Assembly: GCF_024435355.1 (NCBI RefSeq) | Contig: NZ_JAMJWG010000015.1 | Span: 124,001 to 188,000, forward strand | Direction: 5' to 3' | Length of the DNA stretch: 64,000 nucleotides | Source: Streptomyces odontomachi | Lineage (GTDB): Bacteria > Actinomycetota > Actinomycetes > Streptomycetales > Streptomycetaceae | Shown here: positions 34,855 to 43,283 of the stretch, one piece after another | Layout: the number at the start of each line of letters is the position of its first letter | Numbering within the stretch: the first letter of the stretch is position 1 | Program-made: the position numbers and the translations under genes | The notes under the pieces: model-generated | What the model saw: the letters and a program-made list of their open reading frames with translations, nothing else | Told to the model about the DNA's origin: nothing | The model's database searches: none

Positions 34855-36516
34855 ATGAAACGGGACGGGAGCGGTCCGGGGCCGAACGCCGGCGCGGAGC
34901 CCAACGCCGACGAGGAGCCGAACGCCGGCGGCAAGCGGGGTGCCGATGGCGAGCCGGGTGCCGATCGGCGGACGGGCGGAGCCGCAGGGCGACCAGGCGG
35001 GGCCGAAGGGGCGGGCACGGGGGCAGATCGTGGGGCCGGTGGCGGCCGGGAGGCTGGGGCCGGCGGTGCCGCGGGCGTCCCCGCAGTCCGGGGAGCCGCG
35101 GGCCCGAGCGGCACCGGGGAGCGTGGCGGTGGCCTGCCCGCCGGCGCCACCGCTCCGGGTCCACGGGACGGCGCGATGGCGCCCGGACGGGGCGTGGGGA
35201 CGCCCGGCCGGGGCGCGGGGACGCCCGGACGGGGCGCGGGGACGCCCGGACGGTTCGCCTCCGGCGTCGCGGACGAGGAACGCCGGCGCGGTGTGCGGCG
35301 GATGAAGACCACCGCGACCGGCATGCTGCTGCTCGTCGCGCTCGGCTATGTGCTGGCCACCTGGGCCAAGCACACCGGCGCCGGCACGTGGGCCGCCTAT
35401 CTGGCCGCGGCCTGCGAGGCGGGCATGGTCGGTGCCCTCGCCGACTGGTTCGCGGTCACCGCGCTGTTCCGCCACCCGCTCGGCCTGCCCATCCCGCACA
35501 CCGCGATCATCCCCAACAAGAAGGACCAGCTGGGCGTCTCGCTGGGCGAGTTCGTCGGCGAGAACTTCCTCTCCTCCGAGGTGGTGCGGGCCCGGCTGCG
35601 TGCCGTCGGCATCGGTGCGCGGCTCGGCGACTGGCTGGCCGCGCCCGCGCACGCCGACCGGGTCACCGCGGAGCTCGCTGCCGCCCTGCGCGGCGCGCTC
35701 ACCGTGCTGCGCGACGCCGATGTGCAGGCCGTCGTGGGCGAGGCGATCAACCGGCGGGCCGCCGCCCAGGAAGTCGCCCCCGGCATAGGCAAGCTGCTGG
35801 AGCGGATCGTCGCTGACGGAGGCCACAAGCGCGTCGTCGACCTCGTGGTGGCGCGCGCCCACGACTGGCTGGTGGTGCACGCCGACTCCGTGACGGACGC
35901 CGTGCAGGGCGGCGCGCCCGGCTGGACCCCGCGCTTCGTCGACCGGCGCGTCGGCGACCGGGTCTACCGTGAGCTGCTCCGCTTCGTCACCGAGATGCGT
36001 GAGATGCCCGAACACCCGGCGCGCGAAGCCGTGGACCGCTTCCTCGGCGACTTCGCCGCCGATCTCCAGGCCGACACGGACACCCGGGACCGGGTGGAGC
36101 GGCTCAAGGGCGAGGTCCTGGCCCGTTCCGAGGTGCAGGACCTCATCGCCTCCGCCTGGAGCGCGCTGCGTTCGATGCTCGTCGCCGCGGCCGAGGACGA
36201 GCGCAGTGAGCTGCGGATGCGGGTGCGGACCTCGTTGCTCTCGCTGGGCTCCCGGATGTCCACGGACGGGCGGCTGCGGAGCAAGGTCGACGACTGGGTG
36301 GAGGACGCGGCGGTCTATGTGGTGACCACCTACCAGAAGGAGATCACCGCTCTCATCACGGACACGGTGGCCGGCTGGGACGCCGTGCAGACCTCTCGGA
36401 AGATCGAGGCCCATATCGGCCGTGACCTCCAGTTCATCCGGATCAACGGCACGGTGGTCGGCTCCCTGGCGGGCCTTGCCATCTACGCGGTCTCGCGGGC
36501 ACTGGGCGCCCCCTAG
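34855..36516 (+). CDS. DUF445-family membrane protein
   Basis: 553 residues. The first 145 are Gly/Ala/Pro low complexity ending in three TPGRGAG units. The DUF445 part starts RRMKTTATGMLLLVALGYVLATWAK and continues GAGTWAAYLAAACEAGMVGALADWFAVTALFRHPLGLPIPHTAIIPNKKDQLG, the family signature. It ends QFIRINGTVVGSLAGLAIYAVSRAL, a second membrane segment. The topology is two terminal helices with a large helical domain between. The function of DUF445 is not established. The start at 34855 is uncertain because the lead could begin later. Confidence 0.88.
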   Translation: MKRDGSGPGPNAGAEPNADEEPNAGGKRGADGEPGADRRTGGAAGRPGGAEGAGTGADRGAGGGREAGAGGAAGVPAVRGAAGPSGTGERGGGLPAGATAPGPRDGAMAPGRGVGTPGRGAGTPGRGAGTPGRFASGVADEERRRGVRRMKTTATGMLLLVALGYVLATWAKHTGAGTWAAYLAAACEAGMVGALADWFAVTALFRHPLGLPIPHTAIIPNKKDQLGVSLGEFVGENFLSSEVVRARLRAVGIGARLGDWLAAPAHADRVTAELAAALRGALTVLRDADVQAVVGEAINRRAAAQEVAPGIGKLLERIVADGGHKRVVDLVVARAHDWLVVHADSVTDAVQGGAPGWTPRFVDRRVGDRVYRELLRFVTEMREMPEHPAREAVDRFLGDFAADLQADTDTRDRVERLKGEVLARSEVQDLIASAWSALRSMLVAAAEDERSELRMRVRTSLLSLGSRMSTDGRLRSKVDDWVEDAAVYVVTTYQKEITALITDTVAGWDAVQTSRKIEAHIGRDLQFIRINGTVVGSLAGLAIYAVSRALGAP

Positions 36517-36636
36517 GGACGTGCGGGTGGTGTGGCGGTGGTGTGCGGGCGTGCCCGGTTGGAAGAACACGCCCGGTGACGGACAGCGCACCCCGGATAA
36601 AGGCGCCGGACCCGGGGCACCCGCATCCACACGCAG

Positions 36637-36708
36637 ATCACCGCCAAGATCACCGACAAGATTTCCGCCAAGATCACTGACAAGATTTTCGCCTGGATCA
36701 CCGCTCAG
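36637..36708. repeat. Six tandem 12-bp units just before an MFS gene
   Basis: Units ATCACCGCCAAG, ATCACCGACAAG, ATTTCCGCCAAG, ATCACTGACAAG, ATTTTCGCCTGG and ATCACCGCTCAG run without gaps and end 12 bases before the AAGGAGG site. In phase with the MFS gene they would encode ITAK-ITDK-ISAK-ITDK-IFAW-ITAQ with several synonymous differences. That frame has stops at 36577 and 36598 and no start codon, so it is not obviously translated. Confidence 0.8.
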
Positions 36709-36732
36709 AAGGGGTCACCCCAAGGAGGAACC

Positions 36733-38262
36733 GTGTCCGCTTCTCCTGCCTCGTCCGCCTCCCCTGCCTCACCCGACTCCGACGCAGGGCTCCGGACCGT
36801 CACCACCGCCGTCCCCTGCCGCCTGGACCGGCTCCCCTGGTCCCGCTGGCACTGGATGATCGTCATCGGGCTCGGCACCGTGTGGATCCTCGACGGTCTG
36901 GAGGTGACCGTCGTCGGCAACATCGCGGGTCGCCTCTCGGAGCCCGGCAGCGGCCTGCACATCACCTCCGGGCAGATCACCGGCATAGCCGCCGCCCTCT
37001 ACGTGGCGGGCGCCTGCGTCGGTGCGCTGTTCTTCGGGCATCTGACCGACCGGCTCGGCCGCAAGAAGCTGTTCATGGTCACGCTCGCGGTGTACCTGTC
37101 GGCGACCGCGCTGACCGCGGTCTCGTTCCAGTCCTGGTGGTTCTTCGCCTTCCGGTTCCTCACCGGCCTCGGCATCGGAGGCGAGTACGCGGCGATCAAC
37201 TCCGCCATCGACGAGCTGATCCCCTCGCACTACCGCGGCCGCACCGACCTGATCATCAACGGCAGCTTCTGGCTGGGCGCCATCGGCGGTTCTCTGCTGT
37301 CCATCGTCATGCTCGACACCGACTTCTTCGCGAAGAACGTCGGCTGGCGGCTCACGTTCGCGCTCGGCGTCGTCCTCGGCCTGGTCATCCTCCTGGTGCG
37401 CCGCGACGTCCCCGAGAGCCCCCGCTGGCTGATCATCCACGGCCGGGAGCAGGAGGCCGAGCGGCTGGTGGACGACGTGGAGCGGCGCGTGACCGCCCAG
37501 ACCGGCCGTTCGCTGCCGCCCGCCGAGCGTGAGATCACCATCCGGCAGCGCAAGGGCATCACCTTCCTGGAGATCGCCCGCACCCTTTTCTCCGCCTACC
37601 GCACCCGCAGCACGCTCGGCTTCGCCCTCTTCATCGGCCAGGCGTTCCTCTACAACGCCATCACCTTCGGCTTCGGCGCGATCCTCACCACGTTCTTCGA
37701 CGTGCCCACCGGCCGGACCGGCTACTACTTCGCGGTGATCGCGGCCGGCAACTTCCTCGGCCCGCTGCTGCTCGGCAAGCTCTTCGACACCGTCGGGCGG
37801 CGGGTGATGATCTCCTCCACCTATCTGCTCTCCGGTCTGCTGCTGTTCGGCACGGCGGCGCTCTTCGACCAGGGCGTGCTGAACGCGGTGTCGCTGACGG
37901 CGTGCTGGTGCGTGGTGCTGTTCTTCGCCTCCGCGGGGGCCAGCAGCGCCTATCTGACGGTGTCCGAGATCTTCCCGATGGAGACCCGGGCCCTGGCCAT
38001 CGCCTTCTTCTACGCCATCGGCACGGCGGCCGGCGGCATCACAGGGCCGCTGGTCTTCGCAGACCTGACCAGCTCCGGAGTGGTCGGCGACACCGTGCTC
38101 GCGTTCCAGATCGGCGCCGGCCTGATGTGCGCGGCCGGCCTGGTCGCCGCGTTCACCGCGGTGCGCGCCGAGCGCCGTTCCCTGGAGGACATCGCGACCC
38201 CGCTCACCGAGGTCCCGGCACCCGACCCGGGGACGCCGCACTCGGGGACGTCGCGCGCGTGA
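36733..38262 (+). CDS. MFS transporter (metabolite:H+ symporter-like)
   Basis: 509 residues from GTG 36733 with AAGGAGG 5 bases upstream. Twelve helices are predicted. WHWMIVIGLGTVWILDGLEVTVVGNIAG (helix 1), LFFGHLTDRLGRKKLFMVTL (motif A) and FRFLTGLGIGGEYAAINSAIDELIP (motif B region) place it in the sugar-porter/SV2-like side of MFS. The substrate is unknown. Its 3' end overlaps the convergent MFS gene by 59 bases. Confidence 0.92.
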   Translation: MSASPASSASPASPDSDAGLRTVTTAVPCRLDRLPWSRWHWMIVIGLGTVWILDGLEVTVVGNIAGRLSEPGSGLHITSGQITGIAAALYVAGACVGALFFGHLTDRLGRKKLFMVTLAVYLSATALTAVSFQSWWFFAFRFLTGLGIGGEYAAINSAIDELIPSHYRGRTDLIINGSFWLGAIGGSLLSIVMLDTDFFAKNVGWRLTFALGVVLGLVILLVRRDVPESPRWLIIHGREQEAERLVDDVERRVTAQTGRSLPPAEREITIRQRKGITFLEIARTLFSAYRTRSTLGFALFIGQAFLYNAITFGFGAILTTFFDVPTGRTGYYFAVIAAGNFLGPLLLGKLFDTVGRRVMISSTYLLSGLLLFGTAALFDQGVLNAVSLTACWCVVLFFASAGASSAYLTVSEIFPMETRALAIAFFYAIGTAAGGITGPLVFADLTSSGVVGDTVLAFQIGAGLMCAAGLVAAFTAVRAERRSLEDIATPLTEVPAPDPGTPHSGTSRA

Positions 38263-39685
38263 CCGTCATGGCCAGCAGCGCGGCCCCGGCGCACAGCACG
38301 CCCACCGCCGCCCACACCGCGTCGTACGACCCGAGGGAGTCCCGCAGCAGTCCCCCCGCGAAGGCCACCGCCCCGGCACCCACCTGGTGCCCGGCGCTCA
38401 CCCAGCCGAAGACCACCGCCGCGTCACCCCCGTAGAACCGCCGGCACAGCGCGATCGTCGGCGGCACCGTGGCCACGTCCAGCAGCCCGAACACCACGGC
38501 GAACGTCACGAGCGGCGCCCCGGCCCGGTCCGACAGCAGCAGCGGGAGCAGCAGCAGCGACAGCCCCCGGGCGGCGTAGTAGCCGGCGAGCAGCCGGCGC
38601 GCGTCGAACCGGTCGGTGAGCCAGCCGGAGCCGACCGTGCCCGCCACGTTGAAGATCCCGACGAGCGAGAGCAACGAGGCGGCGACGGTCACCGGCATGC
38701 CGTGGTCGTGCGCGGCCGGCTCGAAGTGCGTCCACATCACGCCGTTCGTCGACGCCCCGCACACCGCGAAGGTGCCCGTGAGCAGCCAGAACGGCGCCGT
38801 GCCCGCCGCGCGCCGCAGCGTGCGCAGCGCCCGTCGCGCACTACCCGGCGCCGCCACGGGCCGCGGCACGAACCGCTGCGCCCCGTACGGCCGTCCGCCC
38901 AGGTCGGCCGGGTGATCACGCAGCAGCAGCATCACGAGCAGCAGCGCACCACCGGCCGCCACCATCAGCCCCAGCGCCGCGGTACGCCACCCGAACCCCT
39001 CGATGACCTGCGACAACACCGGCAGGAACGCAAACTGTCCCAGGACGCTCGCGGCCGTCAGCAGCCCCGTCACCAGACCGCGCCGGGCCACGAACCACCG
39101 CTCGGTCACGCTCGCCGCGAACGCCATCGCGCACGCGCCCGTACCGAGCCCGACCAGCACGCCCCAGTACAGGACGAACTGCCACGGCCGCGTCATCGTC
39201 GCGGTGAGCCCGGCGCCCGCCCCGACCAGCAGCAACGCGCCGCCGGCCACCAGTCGCAGCCCGAACCGGTCCATCAGCGCGGCGGCGAACGGCGCCGTGC
39301 CGCCGTAGACGACCATGGCGACCAGGGTCCCGACCCCGATCGTGGACCGCGACCAGCCGAACTCCTCGTGCAGCGGCCCCACCAGCAGCCCCGCCAGCGT
39401 CATGAACGCCCCCGCGGTGACGATCGCCAACGCGGCGACGGTGGCGACGATCCAGGGGCGCCGGGTGTGGGAGCGGGAGCGGGAGCGGGGGCGGGAGTTG
39501 GAGCGGGAGTGGGAGTGGGGACGGGGATGCGGGTGTGGGCGCGGGTGCGCGGGGGGCTTCGCGCCCTGGGCGCGTTCCTCGGTGCGCGGTGCATCGGACA
39601 GGTGTGCTGCATCGGATATGCGTGGCGCATCGGATGTGCGCGATGCATCGGATGCGCATGGTGTGCGGGCCTCATACGACAACAT
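38204..39685 (-). CDS. MFS transporter with repeat-rich His/Arg N-terminus
   Basis: 493 residues. The first 75 are unusual: repeated SDAPR units, then a run of His-Pro-Arg and Ser-Arg pairs (HPRPHPHPRPHSHSRS). The membrane part starts RRPWIVATVAALAIVTAGAFMTLAGLLVGPLHEEFGWSRSTIG, typical of monocarboxylate/oxalate-type MFS (MCT-like). Helices 2-12 follow, with a cytoplasmic loop near residue 260. No later start codon precedes helix 1, so the extension is probably translated. It is divergent from the GlxA-type regulator across 71 bases, which suggests control by that regulator. Confidence 0.9.
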   Translation of the reverse strand: MLSYEARTPCASDASRTSDAPRISDAAHLSDAPRTEERAQGAKPPAHPRPHPHPRPHSHSRSNSRPRSRSRSHTRRPWIVATVAALAIVTAGAFMTLAGLLVGPLHEEFGWSRSTIGVGTLVAMVVYGGTAPFAAALMDRFGLRLVAGGALLLVGAGAGLTATMTRPWQFVLYWGVLVGLGTGACAMAFAASVTERWFVARRGLVTGLLTAASVLGQFAFLPVLSQVIEGFGWRTAALGLMVAAGGALLLVMLLLRDHPADLGGRPYGAQRFVPRPVAAPGSARRALRTLRRAAGTAPFWLLTGTFAVCGASTNGVMWTHFEPAAHDHGMPVTVAASLLSLVGIFNVAGTVGSGWLTDRFDARRLLAGYYAARGLSLLLLPLLLSDRAGAPLVTFAVVFGLLDVATVPPTIALCRRFYGGDAAVVFGWVSAGHQVGAGAVAFAGGLLRDSLGSYDAVWAAVGVLCAGAALLAMTVTRATSPSAASPGRVPGPR

Positions 39686-39756
39686 GCCTCGACCCTGCGC
39701 CCTGGGCCGTCGGCCGGGTCAGTGGCCAGATGGCCAAGCTGTGAAAGAATTACGCC

Positions 39757-40890
39757 ATGCGCGCCACGCACACCACGCACGCCACGCATCCGCCCTCGCC
39801 GTCCCCAACGGCGCCCGCACCCCGCCGGCACCGGGTCGCCGTCCTGATCCGTGACGGTGTGCTGCCACTGGAGCTCGGCCTGGTGCACCAACTCTTCGGC
39901 AGCGCCCGGGCCACGCCCCCGTTTCCGCACGGCAACGGCCACCACGAAGGTCCTGCCGACGGTCAGGACGACGGCCATGACGACGGCCATGACGACCGCC
40001 TGTACGAGGTCCTGACCTGCGCCACCGCCCCCGGCGCCGTCCGCACCGACACCGACTTCCTCGTCCATGCCCCGCACGGCAGCGAGGTGCTCGCGGACGC
40101 GGACACGGTGATCGTGCCCGCCTCGCACGAGCAGGACGAGTCGCTGGCCGCTGACGAGGGCCTGCCGGAGCCGCTTGCCGCCGTGCTCGCCGGCATACCG
40201 CGCACCGCGCGCATCGCCTCCATCTGCACCGGCGCTTTCGTGCTGGCCGCCGCGGGGCTGCTGGACGGGCGGCGGGCCACGACGCACTGGATGTCGGCGG
40301 GCCTGTTCGCGCGCGCCTTCCCGTCGGTGGCGGTCGACCCGGACGTGCTCTTCGTGGACGAGGGCCGGGTCATGACCTCGGCGGGCGAGGCCGCCGGTAT
40401 CGATCTGTGCCTGCACATGATCCGCCGGGACCACGGTGCCGCGGTCGCCGCCGACGTGGCACGGCGTACAGTCGTGCCGCCGCACCGGGAGGGCGGCCAG
40501 GCCCAGTACATCCGGCGTCCGGTGCCCCAGGACCGCACCGCGTCGACCGCGGGGTCCAGGTCCTGGGCGCTCGATCACCTGTCCGAACCGGTCACGCTGG
40601 CCGACCTCGCGGCACGCGACGCGATGAGCGTGCGCACCTACAGCCGCCGCTTCCGTCAGGAGACCGGCCTGACCCCGGTCCAGTGGCTGACCCAGCGCCG
40701 CGTCGACCGGGCCAGGCAACTGCTGGAGGAGATGGACCACACCGTCGACCGCATCGCCGCGCAGGCCGGCTTCGGCACCGGCGCGTCGCTGCGGCAGCAC
40801 TTCCACGCGGCGCTCGGGGTGTCACCGGGGGCGTACCGGTCGACGTTCCGGGGCACCCGGACGGTCCGGGCCCGGGACGTCGAGACCTGA
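39757..40890 (+). CDS. GlxA-family AraC-type transcriptional regulator
   Basis: 377 residues. A DJ-1/PfpI-like domain (about 25-230) has HRVAVLIRDGVLPLELGLVHQLFG and the nucleophile-elbow SICTGAFVLAAAGLLDGRRATTHW. It keeps the Cys but is probably a sensor, not an enzyme. The AraC helix-turn-helix domain (about 265-365) reads TLADLAARDAMSVRTYSRRFRQETGLTPVQWLTQRRV and AAQAGFGTGASLRQHFHAALGVSPGAYR. A His/Asp-rich insert with 12-bp in-frame repeats sits at about residues 66-82. The divergent MFS gene is the obvious target. Confidence 0.92.
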   Translation: MRATHTTHATHPPSPSPTAPAPRRHRVAVLIRDGVLPLELGLVHQLFGSARATPPFPHGNGHHEGPADGQDDGHDDGHDDRLYEVLTCATAPGAVRTDTDFLVHAPHGSEVLADADTVIVPASHEQDESLAADEGLPEPLAAVLAGIPRTARIASICTGAFVLAAAGLLDGRRATTHWMSAGLFARAFPSVAVDPDVLFVDEGRVMTSAGEAAGIDLCLHMIRRDHGAAVAADVARRTVVPPHREGGQAQYIRRPVPQDRTASTAGSRSWALDHLSEPVTLADLAARDAMSVRTYSRRFRQETGLTPVQWLTQRRVDRARQLLEEMDHTVDRIAAQAGFGTGASLRQHFHAALGVSPGAYRSTFRGTRTVRARDVET

Positions 40891-41009
40891 CGGCGGGCGT
40901 CCGGCGGTGGCGTGCCTGCGTGCCACTCGCGAGCGGGCCGTGCGGCTGCCGTGGACGCCCCCCGGGCCGGTGCCGGCACCGCATCCGTCTGCGAGGGGGT
41001 GAGTCGCTC

Positions 41010-41963
41010 GTGACCGCGAACGCCGGACACGAGCCGTCCGCCGAGACCACCGGCTCCGCCGAAGCCGTGGGGTCGTCCGCCGAGCCTGTCGACTCCCTGC
41101 GGGTGCTCACGATGAACGTCCTGGCGCCGGAGTACGCAGACGGCGCCGGTCGGCGCGCCGCGCTGGCCCGGGTGGTCCGGGAACTCGCCCCGGACGTCCT
41201 GGCACTTCAGGAGGTCACGCACGCGGAGACGGCGGCGCTGCGTGCGGCGGGTTGGCATGTCGTCGCGCATCCGCACTGGTCCGGGCTGCCCCCGCAGGGC
41301 GTCGGCGCGGTGCTGGCGGCCCGTCGTCCGTTCGGGCGGGTCGTACAGGACCCGCTGCGGGTGACCGAGCGGGTCGCGGCCATGACCCCGTGGTGCGGCG
41401 TGGTCGTCGCCGAACTGCCGTTGCCCGAACCGCTCGGCGGTGTCCTCGTGGTCCACCACAAGCCGAGCTGGCCGTACGGCTTCGAGCGGGAACGCGAGCT
41501 CCAGGCGGTGGCCGCGGCACGCTGCGTGGCGGACGTCGTGCGGCGGGTACCGGTCCGGCACGCCATCCTGCTCGGGGACTTCGACGCGCCGCCCGACGCG
41601 GCCAGCGTCCGCTTCTGGCGCGGGGTGCAGTCGCTGGAGGGGGTGAGCGTGTGTTACCAGGACGCCTGGACGAGCCGGGGCGCACGCGACGCGGACGACG
41701 CCGGCGCCGCGCGGCCGACGGCGGGCCACACCTTCACCCCCGAGAACCCGCTGGTCCGCCGCGGTGACATGCCGGAGGAGGCGGGACGCCGGATCGACTA
41801 CGTGATGGTGGGCTGCGGCCCGCACGGTCCCACCCTGCGGGTGACGCGCTGCGCACGCGTCGGGACCGTGCCCGAGCCGGTCTCGGGCCTGCACCTCAGC
41901 GATCACTACGGCGTCCTGGCCGATGTGACGGTGCCGGACCACGAGCCGGGGCGGTGGGCGTGA
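41010..41963 (+). CDS. Endonuclease/exonuclease/phosphatase-family hydrolase
   Basis: 317 residues from GTG 41010 (GAGGGGG upstream). The fold motifs are in order: LTMNVLAPEY (Asn), LALQEVTHAE (metal Glu), ILLGDFDAPPDAASVRFWR (Asp and a nearby acidic residue replacing the usual Asn), RRIDYVMVG (Asp) and LSDHYGVLADV (catalytic Asp-His). EEP enzymes cut nucleic acids or phosphoester lipids. In the GDFDAP motif the usual GDFNxxP Asn is Asp, so activity is not guaranteed. There is no signal peptide. Confidence 0.88.
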   Translation: MTANAGHEPSAETTGSAEAVGSSAEPVDSLRVLTMNVLAPEYADGAGRRAALARVVRELAPDVLALQEVTHAETAALRAAGWHVVAHPHWSGLPPQGVGAVLAARRPFGRVVQDPLRVTERVAAMTPWCGVVVAELPLPEPLGGVLVVHHKPSWPYGFERERELQAVAAARCVADVVRRVPVRHAILLGDFDAPPDAASVRFWRGVQSLEGVSVCYQDAWTSRGARDADDAGAARPTAGHTFTPENPLVRRGDMPEEAGRRIDYVMVGCGPHGPTLRVTRCARVGTVPEPVSGLHLSDHYGVLADVTVPDHEPGRWA

Positions 41964-41997
41964 ACGGGTGACCGGCGCCCCTGGCGGCGGCGTACGG

Positions 41998-42648
41998 TCA
42001 GTCGAACCGGATGTGCCGCACGCTCGTCACCGTCCGGCGCAGCCGTCCCCGCAGCGCGGAGTCGGTGTTCGGGGCGAGGGTGAGGCCGCAGGCGGCGGCG
42101 ATGTGGTCGGCGACCTGGGGAACCGTGCGCCGGTCGGTCCACACGTGCTCGGCGAAGTGCGGCTCCCGCAGCCGCTCCAGGCACAGGTCGAGCCTGGCCA
42201 CGGCCCAGCTCTCGCGGCGCAGCGGCGCGTCCTTGCCGAACACCCACTGCGTGAGATGCCCGAACCCGCGCTCCCGCAGCCTCCGCAGCACGGTCTCGCG
42301 CTCGGCCAGCAGGGCGAAGTGCCGTACGTCGTGGCCGCGTTCGCGCAGCCGGCCCACGATCTCGTCGTGGTAGCCGGGCTCGACGACGGTCATCGGCGCG
42401 ATGACCGTGCCGTCCTGGCGGCTGAGGGCGAGGTCCAGGACGTCGTACACGCCGCGCCGCCAGGCCGGCAGGTCCTGGAAGTCGCCGCGCAGCGCCGGCG
42501 GCAGCATCCTGCTCAGCCCGAACCCGACGTGCTCCGGATCGCACACCACGCTGCCCGGCAACCGCCGATGCATCTCGTAGGCGGTCTGCGTCTTGCCGCC
42601 GCCGAACGGGCCGTTGATCCACACCAGCACGGGCTGCCCGGCACTCAT
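41998..42648 (-). CDS. TmrB-like ATP-binding protein
   Basis: 216 residues from ATG 42648. VLVWINGPFGGGKTQTAYEMHRRLPGSVVCDPEHVGFGLSRMLP is very close in pattern to Bacillus TmrB, which protects against tunicamycin. GPFGGGKT is the P-loop. IAPMTVVEPGYHDEIVGRLRERGHDVRHFALLAERETVLRRLRERG continues the match. TmrB binds ATP and associates with the membrane; how it protects is not settled. The start overlaps the upstream membrane-protein stop (ATGA), so the two are translated together. Confidence 0.85.
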   Translation of the reverse strand: MSAGQPVLVWINGPFGGGKTQTAYEMHRRLPGSVVCDPEHVGFGLSRMLPPALRGDFQDLPAWRRGVYDVLDLALSRQDGTVIAPMTVVEPGYHDEIVGRLRERGHDVRHFALLAERETVLRRLRERGFGHLTQWVFGKDAPLRRESWAVARLDLCLERLREPHFAEHVWTDRRTVPQVADHIAAACGLTLAPNTDSALRGRLRRTVTSVRHIRFD

Positions 42649-42995
42649 CGGGCGCGCCGGTCGGCCAGCGCCCACGAGGCCAGGGCGACCCCGCCGGCTG
42701 CGGAGAACACCGCGGGCCAGGCGCCCGTCTTCTTCGCCAGCGGGTGCGCCCCGGCGAAGGCCCCGAGGTAGGCGACGCCCAGCGCCCCGGCCGTCCGCCC
42801 GCCGGCCCGCCGCCACCACTGCCACCCGGCAAGACCGCCCGCCGCCGCCAGCACCACCCCGCCGAGCTGCCGCTGCCCGGTCCACCGCGCGACCGCGTAC
42901 CCGCCGACGAGCCCGGTGGCGGCGACGGGCGCGCTCGGGATGTCGGCGAGGCGGGAGAGGCGCGTGGTGCGCGGGGGACGTGGGTTGGCTGCCAT
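42645..42995 (-). CDS. Small membrane protein coupled to the TmrB-like gene
   Basis: 116 residues from ATG 42995 with GGAGG upstream. It has three short hydrophobic segments: APVAATGLVGGYAVARW, LGGVVLAAAGGLAGWQWW and AGALGVAYLGAFAGAHPLA, then a fourth, AVFSAAGGVALASWALA. No family is recognised. Its stop overlaps the TmrB-like start by four bases, so it may act with that protein at the membrane. Confidence 0.78.
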   Translation of the reverse strand: MAANPRPPRTTRLSRLADIPSAPVAATGLVGGYAVARWTGQRQLGGVVLAAAGGLAGWQWWRRAGGRTAGALGVAYLGAFAGAHPLAKKTGAWPAVFSAAGGVALASWALADRRAR

Positions 42996-43212
42996 GGTCG
43001 ACCTCCGGGAAGACACGCTGCGGTCGGATGTCGCGGTGCGACATGATCCGTTCCCCGACCGTACCGCCGGGCCACGGACCCCGGAGGCACCACCCGGCCG
43101 CCGGAGCCGGCTGACGCGTCGGGCCGGTGATCGCCCGTCAGCCCGCGTCGCCCATCCGCACGATCGGTCATCCGCGCAAACGGTCATCCGGCACATGGCC
43201 ATCACGAGCGAG

Positions 43213-43228
43213 GTAAGTCAAGACTTAC
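43213..43228. promoter_or_regulatory. Palindromic candidate operator before the HelD gene
   Basis: GTAAGTC-AA-GACTTAC, perfect 7-bp arms with a 2-base spacer, in an AT-rich stretch 56 bases before the TTG start. The symmetry suggests a dimeric repressor or activator site. Confidence 0.5.
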
Positions 43229-43283
43229 TTTTCCAGGGACGCCACTCCATAGTTGGGGGCCCGCACCGAGAGGAGGGCCCGCC

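Noticed and set aside
36513-36701. Minus-strand ORF with ILSV-ILAE hydrophobic repeats
   Set aside because: It is the reverse reading of the 12-bp repeats; weak start, no family, overlaps the DUF445 stop.
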